DNA of 63,882 nt from an uncultured Marvinbryantia sp. (GTDB taxonomy: Bacteria > Bacillota > Clostridia > Lachnospirales > Lachnospiraceae), in assembly GCF_905201705.1 (NCBI RefSeq), contig NZ_CAJKOX010000026.1, positions 1 to 63,882 on the forward strand, in the 5' to 3' direction. Made by a program: the position numbers and the translations under genes. The first letter of the stretch is position 1. Every line of letters begins with the position of its first letter. Shown here piece by piece: positions 61,420-63,882 of the stretch. Below the pieces are notes generated by a model. The model was not told where the DNA came from. It searched no databases and saw nothing but the letters and a program-made list of their open reading frames with translations.

Positions 61420-62818
61420 AGGCATTTTTCTTTTTTTCGAAGCCGTGTATCCAGTCTGCTTTCAAAAAGTAGATGAGGAACACGATGGAGCTTAGGCTCC
61501 AGGTGAGCGGATACGCCCAAAACACGGTCTGGATCTGCGGGACGATCCGCACGGCAATGGTGATGTAGCTGACACGGATCACGCACCAACAGACCATCAT
61601 GACCAGCATCGGCACGATCGCTTTCCCGGCGCCGCGCAGGATGCCGGCAATGCAGTGCGAGAAGGCGAGCAGGAAGTAAAACAGCGTGACGGTGTGCGCC
61701 TGCATGACGCCGAAGGCGACGACGTCCGCTTCTCTGTTAAAGAGAGAAATCAGCACCGGGGAGGCAAGGTAAATCGTGATGCCGACCAGCTCCGCCAGTG
61801 TGATGGAGCAGATAATGCCAAAGTATGCGCCTTTCTTTGCGCGGTCATACTGCTTTGCGCCAAGGTTCTGACTGACAAAGGTGGTCAGCGACATCGCGAA
61901 GCAGGTGATCGGCAGAAAACCAAAGCCCTCAATCTTCGAGTAGGAACCGCAGCCTGCCATCGCCGTCGGCCCGAAGGCGTTGATATTGGACTGCACAACT
62001 ACGTTTGCGATCGAGATGATCGAATTCTGGATGCCGGACGGCAGACCATTGGAGATGATCTGGCGCAGTATCTGCCGGTCGATCTTCAGCTTTTTCAGGG
62101 AAATGCGGTATTCCCGGGGCGCGTGCGTCAGGTGGTGCAGGCAGAGCAGGGCGCTTAAAAACTGCGAGATGATCGTGGCAAGCGCCGCAGCGCCGACACC
62201 CATGCCGAGCACCGCGATAAAAAAAAGATCCAGCGCAATGTTCGTGAGCGACGAAATAATCAGATAGAGCAGCGGTCGTCTGCTGTCGCCGACCGACTGC
62301 AGGATGCCGACGAAAATGTTGTAGAGTACGAAGGCAAGCGAGCCGCAGAAATACACGCGGAAATACAGCACCGAATTTGGAAGCACATTTTCCGGCGTTC
62401 CCATCCAGATGAGAATCTGTGGGGCAAGAAAAATGCCGAGCACCATCAGAAGAAGTCCGCACACGATACCGAAGGAAACGGTCGTGTGGATGGATTTCTG
62501 CGTCGTCTCATAATCTTTTGCTCCGAAATAGCGTGCGGTGACGACGCCCGCGCCGAGGGCGATCCCGTTAAAAAATCCCACCATCAGAAAAATAAGGCTT
62601 CCGGAGGAGCTGACAGCGGCAAGCGCCTCGCTGCCGAGAAAATTTCCGACGATCAGAGAATCCGCCGTATTATAAAGCTGCTGAAACAGATTTCCGAGAA
62701 ACAGCGGGAGGGCAAAAGAGATGATCCGCTGCGGGATCGGGCCCTCTGTCAGCAGTGTCTGATGCTGCTGGTGATGGTGTATGTTAATATGTAAAAAGTG
62801 GTGATTGTGGTGCGGCAT
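61418..62818 (-). CDS. MATE family efflux transporter with His-rich N-terminus
   Basis: A 466-residue exporter with twelve hydrophobic segments in two MATE repeats; LPLFLGNLFQQLYNTADSLI and GNFLGSEALAAVSSSG are the family N-terminal landmarks. It exports drugs or metabolites with Na+ or H+. The first 20 residues include nine histidines, which is not part of the MATE core and suggests metal binding. ATG 62818 has AAAGGA 10 bp upstream. Earlier in-frame starts lack a ribosome site. Confidence 0.88.
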   Translation of the reverse strand: MPHHNHHFLHINIHHHQQHQTLLTEGPIPQRIISFALPLFLGNLFQQLYNTADSLIVGNFLGSEALAAVSSSGSLIFLMVGFFNGIALGAGVVTARYFGAKDYETTQKSIHTTVSFGIVCGLLLMVLGIFLAPQILIWMGTPENVLPNSVLYFRVYFCGSLAFVLYNIFVGILQSVGDSRRPLLYLIISSLTNIALDLFFIAVLGMGVGAAALATIISQFLSALLCLHHLTHAPREYRISLKKLKIDRQILRQIISNGLPSGIQNSIISIANVVVQSNINAFGPTAMAGCGSYSKIEGFGFLPITCFAMSLTTFVSQNLGAKQYDRAKKGAYFGIICSITLAELVGITIYLASPVLISLFNREADVVAFGVMQAHTVTLFYFLLAFSHCIAGILRGAGKAIVPMLVMMVCWCVIRVSYITIAVRIVPQIQTVFWAYPLTWSLSSIVFLIYFLKADWIHGFEKKKNA

Positions 62819-63077
62819 GTTCAGATATCCTTTCCTTAAAAAATGCGCTTCCTTTGCGCTGCAGGAAACAAAAGTCCTGTGCAAACAGTAAGAGCGCTTT
62901 ACTATCATATCACAAAGAATAAAAAATGTAAATTTTTTTGCTTTGGCTGCATCCTTTTTTCCTTTCGGCACGTCTAATGATTGTAAAAAGAAAAAAGACC
63001 GGTCTTTGAAACGCCGGGCGCCGCCAGGTATAAGCAAAAAGCGGCGAGGCGTAGTTTACAGATATGGAGGTGTAAAT

Positions 63078-63599
63078 TTGGAACATCTGGTGAAAAAGGC
63101 ACAGCACGAGAACGACGCGGAGAGCTTCATACAATTGATGGAGCTGAACCGGCAGAGTATGCTAAAGGTTGCCCGCTCTTATCTGACGAGCGAGCAGGAC
63201 GTCGCTGATGCTATGCAGGATACGATTCTGACCTGTTACGAAAAATTACATACGCTGCAGCAGCCGCAGTATTTTAAGACCTGGCTGATCCGCATCGTGA
63301 TCAACCGGTGCAAGGATATCCTGCGGCAAAACCATAGAGAAGAGCTTCCGGGGGAGCTGGAGGCGCAGGCGGTAACGGATGAAAGCTTTGCGGATGTGGA
63401 ATTTCGGGAGCTTTTGCAGCAGATCGATGAGAAGTATCGGACGATCCTGGTGCTGTACTATGTGGAGGGCTTCAACACGAAAGAAATCGCCGGACTGCTT
63501 GACATGAACGAGCACACAGTGAAGAGCAGGCTGGTACGTGCCAGAAAAAAGTTCGCGATGCAATTAGAGACGAAGGAGGCGGGAGCGATTTATGGATAG
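63078..63599 (+). CDS. ECF-type sigma-70 factor
   Basis: A 173-residue sigma factor: region 2 (SEQDVADAMQDTILTCYEKL; KTWLIRIVINRCKDIL) and region 4 (KYRTILVLYYVEGFNTKEIA; MNEHTVKSRLVRARKK). It starts at TTG 63078 behind GGAGGTG. The 3' end overlaps the next gene by 8 bp. It is related to, but distinct from, the sigma gene at 42700. Confidence 0.9.
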   Translation: MEHLVKKAQHENDAESFIQLMELNRQSMLKVARSYLTSEQDVADAMQDTILTCYEKLHTLQQPQYFKTWLIRIVINRCKDILRQNHREELPGELEAQAVTDESFADVEFRELLQQIDEKYRTILVLYYVEGFNTKEIAGLLDMNEHTVKSRLVRARKKFAMQLETKEAGAIYG

Positions 63600-63882
63600 A
63601 AAATACTCAAAAGCGGAAATGAAACGGATTCTGCGCCGGGATATCAGCACGTCGGCGCTTACAGAGCAGAAGATCCAGGAGGCGTACAGCTTCGTGCGCG
63701 CAGATGCGGCAATGAAGCGGCAGACGGAGCGCATGTACCAGAGCAGCGCGGCGGCAGGAAACGTGAACGGACGGGAAGCGGTGCGTGCCGAGGAACAGAC
63801 GACGGGACGGGAAGCGATGCGTGCCGCGGATAAGCGACGTGCAGGCGGACACAGAGGCAGCGCGGCGCGGCCGGGCAGACGG
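63592..63882 (+). CDS. Anti-sigma-type protein, 5' part only
   Basis: A frame of 97 codons runs from ATG 63592 (GGAGGCGGGAG upstream) off the end of the window. The N-terminus (KYSKAEMKRILRRDI, then QKIQEAYSFVRADAAMKR) is charged and helical and followed by a low-complexity Arg/Ala/Gly region. Its 8-bp overlap with the sigma gene and this N-terminus fit an anti-sigma partner; the membrane and sensor parts lie outside the window. Confidence 0.6.
   Translation, partial: MDRKYSKAEMKRILRRDISTSALTEQKIQEAYSFVRADAAMKRQTERMYQSSAAAGNVNGREAVRAEEQTTGREAMRAADKRRAGGHRGSAARPGRR

Overview
The window looks like chromosome of a spore-forming, Gram-positive gut anaerobe of the Clostridia, most likely a Lachnospiraceae. 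The evidence is the conserved sporulation and division cluster (mazG, HU, rqcP, yabP, yabQ, divIC, tRNA-Met, then spoIIE, tilS, hpt, ftsH), a CotS-type spore coat protein, YesM/YesN regulation of an ABC sugar transporter, holin-like type I toxins, frequent TTG/GTG starts with strong AGGAGG-type ribosome sites, and consensus TTGACA-N17-TATAAT promoters.

Layout. 1-6.3 kb is a worn defence island: a 5'-truncated unknown gene, a decayed AlbA/AAA_4-type gene with its operator, then a type III restriction-modification pair (mod, res). The mod reading frame is broken by one base at a T6 tract whose context resembles the prfB frameshift site. The island ends in a group II intron remnant. 6.3-13.4 kb carries acetyltransferases, a P-loop kinase, a small ABC-type ATPase coupled to a DUF1848 protein, a MarR-GNAT pair, an EamA exporter with an AraC regulator, and a GH27 alpha-galactosidase with a cre-like site. 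13.7-21.1 kb holds an MFS transporter, an HTH-TPR regulator, malic enzyme and cytidine deaminase, and a two-component system with a repeat-bearing lipoprotein.

21.2-28.0 kb is a second accessory patch: three Uma2-family genes (one broken), an ISL3-type transposase with its partner ORF, an intact and a gutted holin-like toxin locus in inverted orientation around the transposon, a second tiny membrane peptide, and prophage scraps. It ends at queT under a preQ1-I riboswitch. 28.1-41.0 kb contains cupin and flavodoxin genes, then a co-directional sugar-acid locus: FGGY kinase, LysR, YesM/YesN, an unassigned (alpha/alpha)6-type protein, ABC binding protein and two permeases, and a galactonate dehydratase-like enzyme. 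41-43.2 kb is an 18-bp tandem repeat plus an ECF sigma/anti-sigma pair on the minus strand.

43.3-57.8 kb is core genome: uppP, cca, a spore coat gene, the yab/div cluster, tRNA-Met, phosphoglucomutase, and a spoIIE-tilS-hpt-ftsH cluster. The spoIIE gene lacks the usual membrane domain yet keeps a 21-bp-spaced promoter with a 0A box. 58-63.9 kb has a GH13 glycosidase, a ferredoxin-type aldo/keto reductase, a MATE exporter, and a second ECF sigma/anti-sigma pair that runs off the end.

Several short repeats tie the window together, notably a 27-bp near-palindrome at three distant sites, one of which encodes the end of a protein. Functional names rest on motif and family recognition by eye; no database search was possible.
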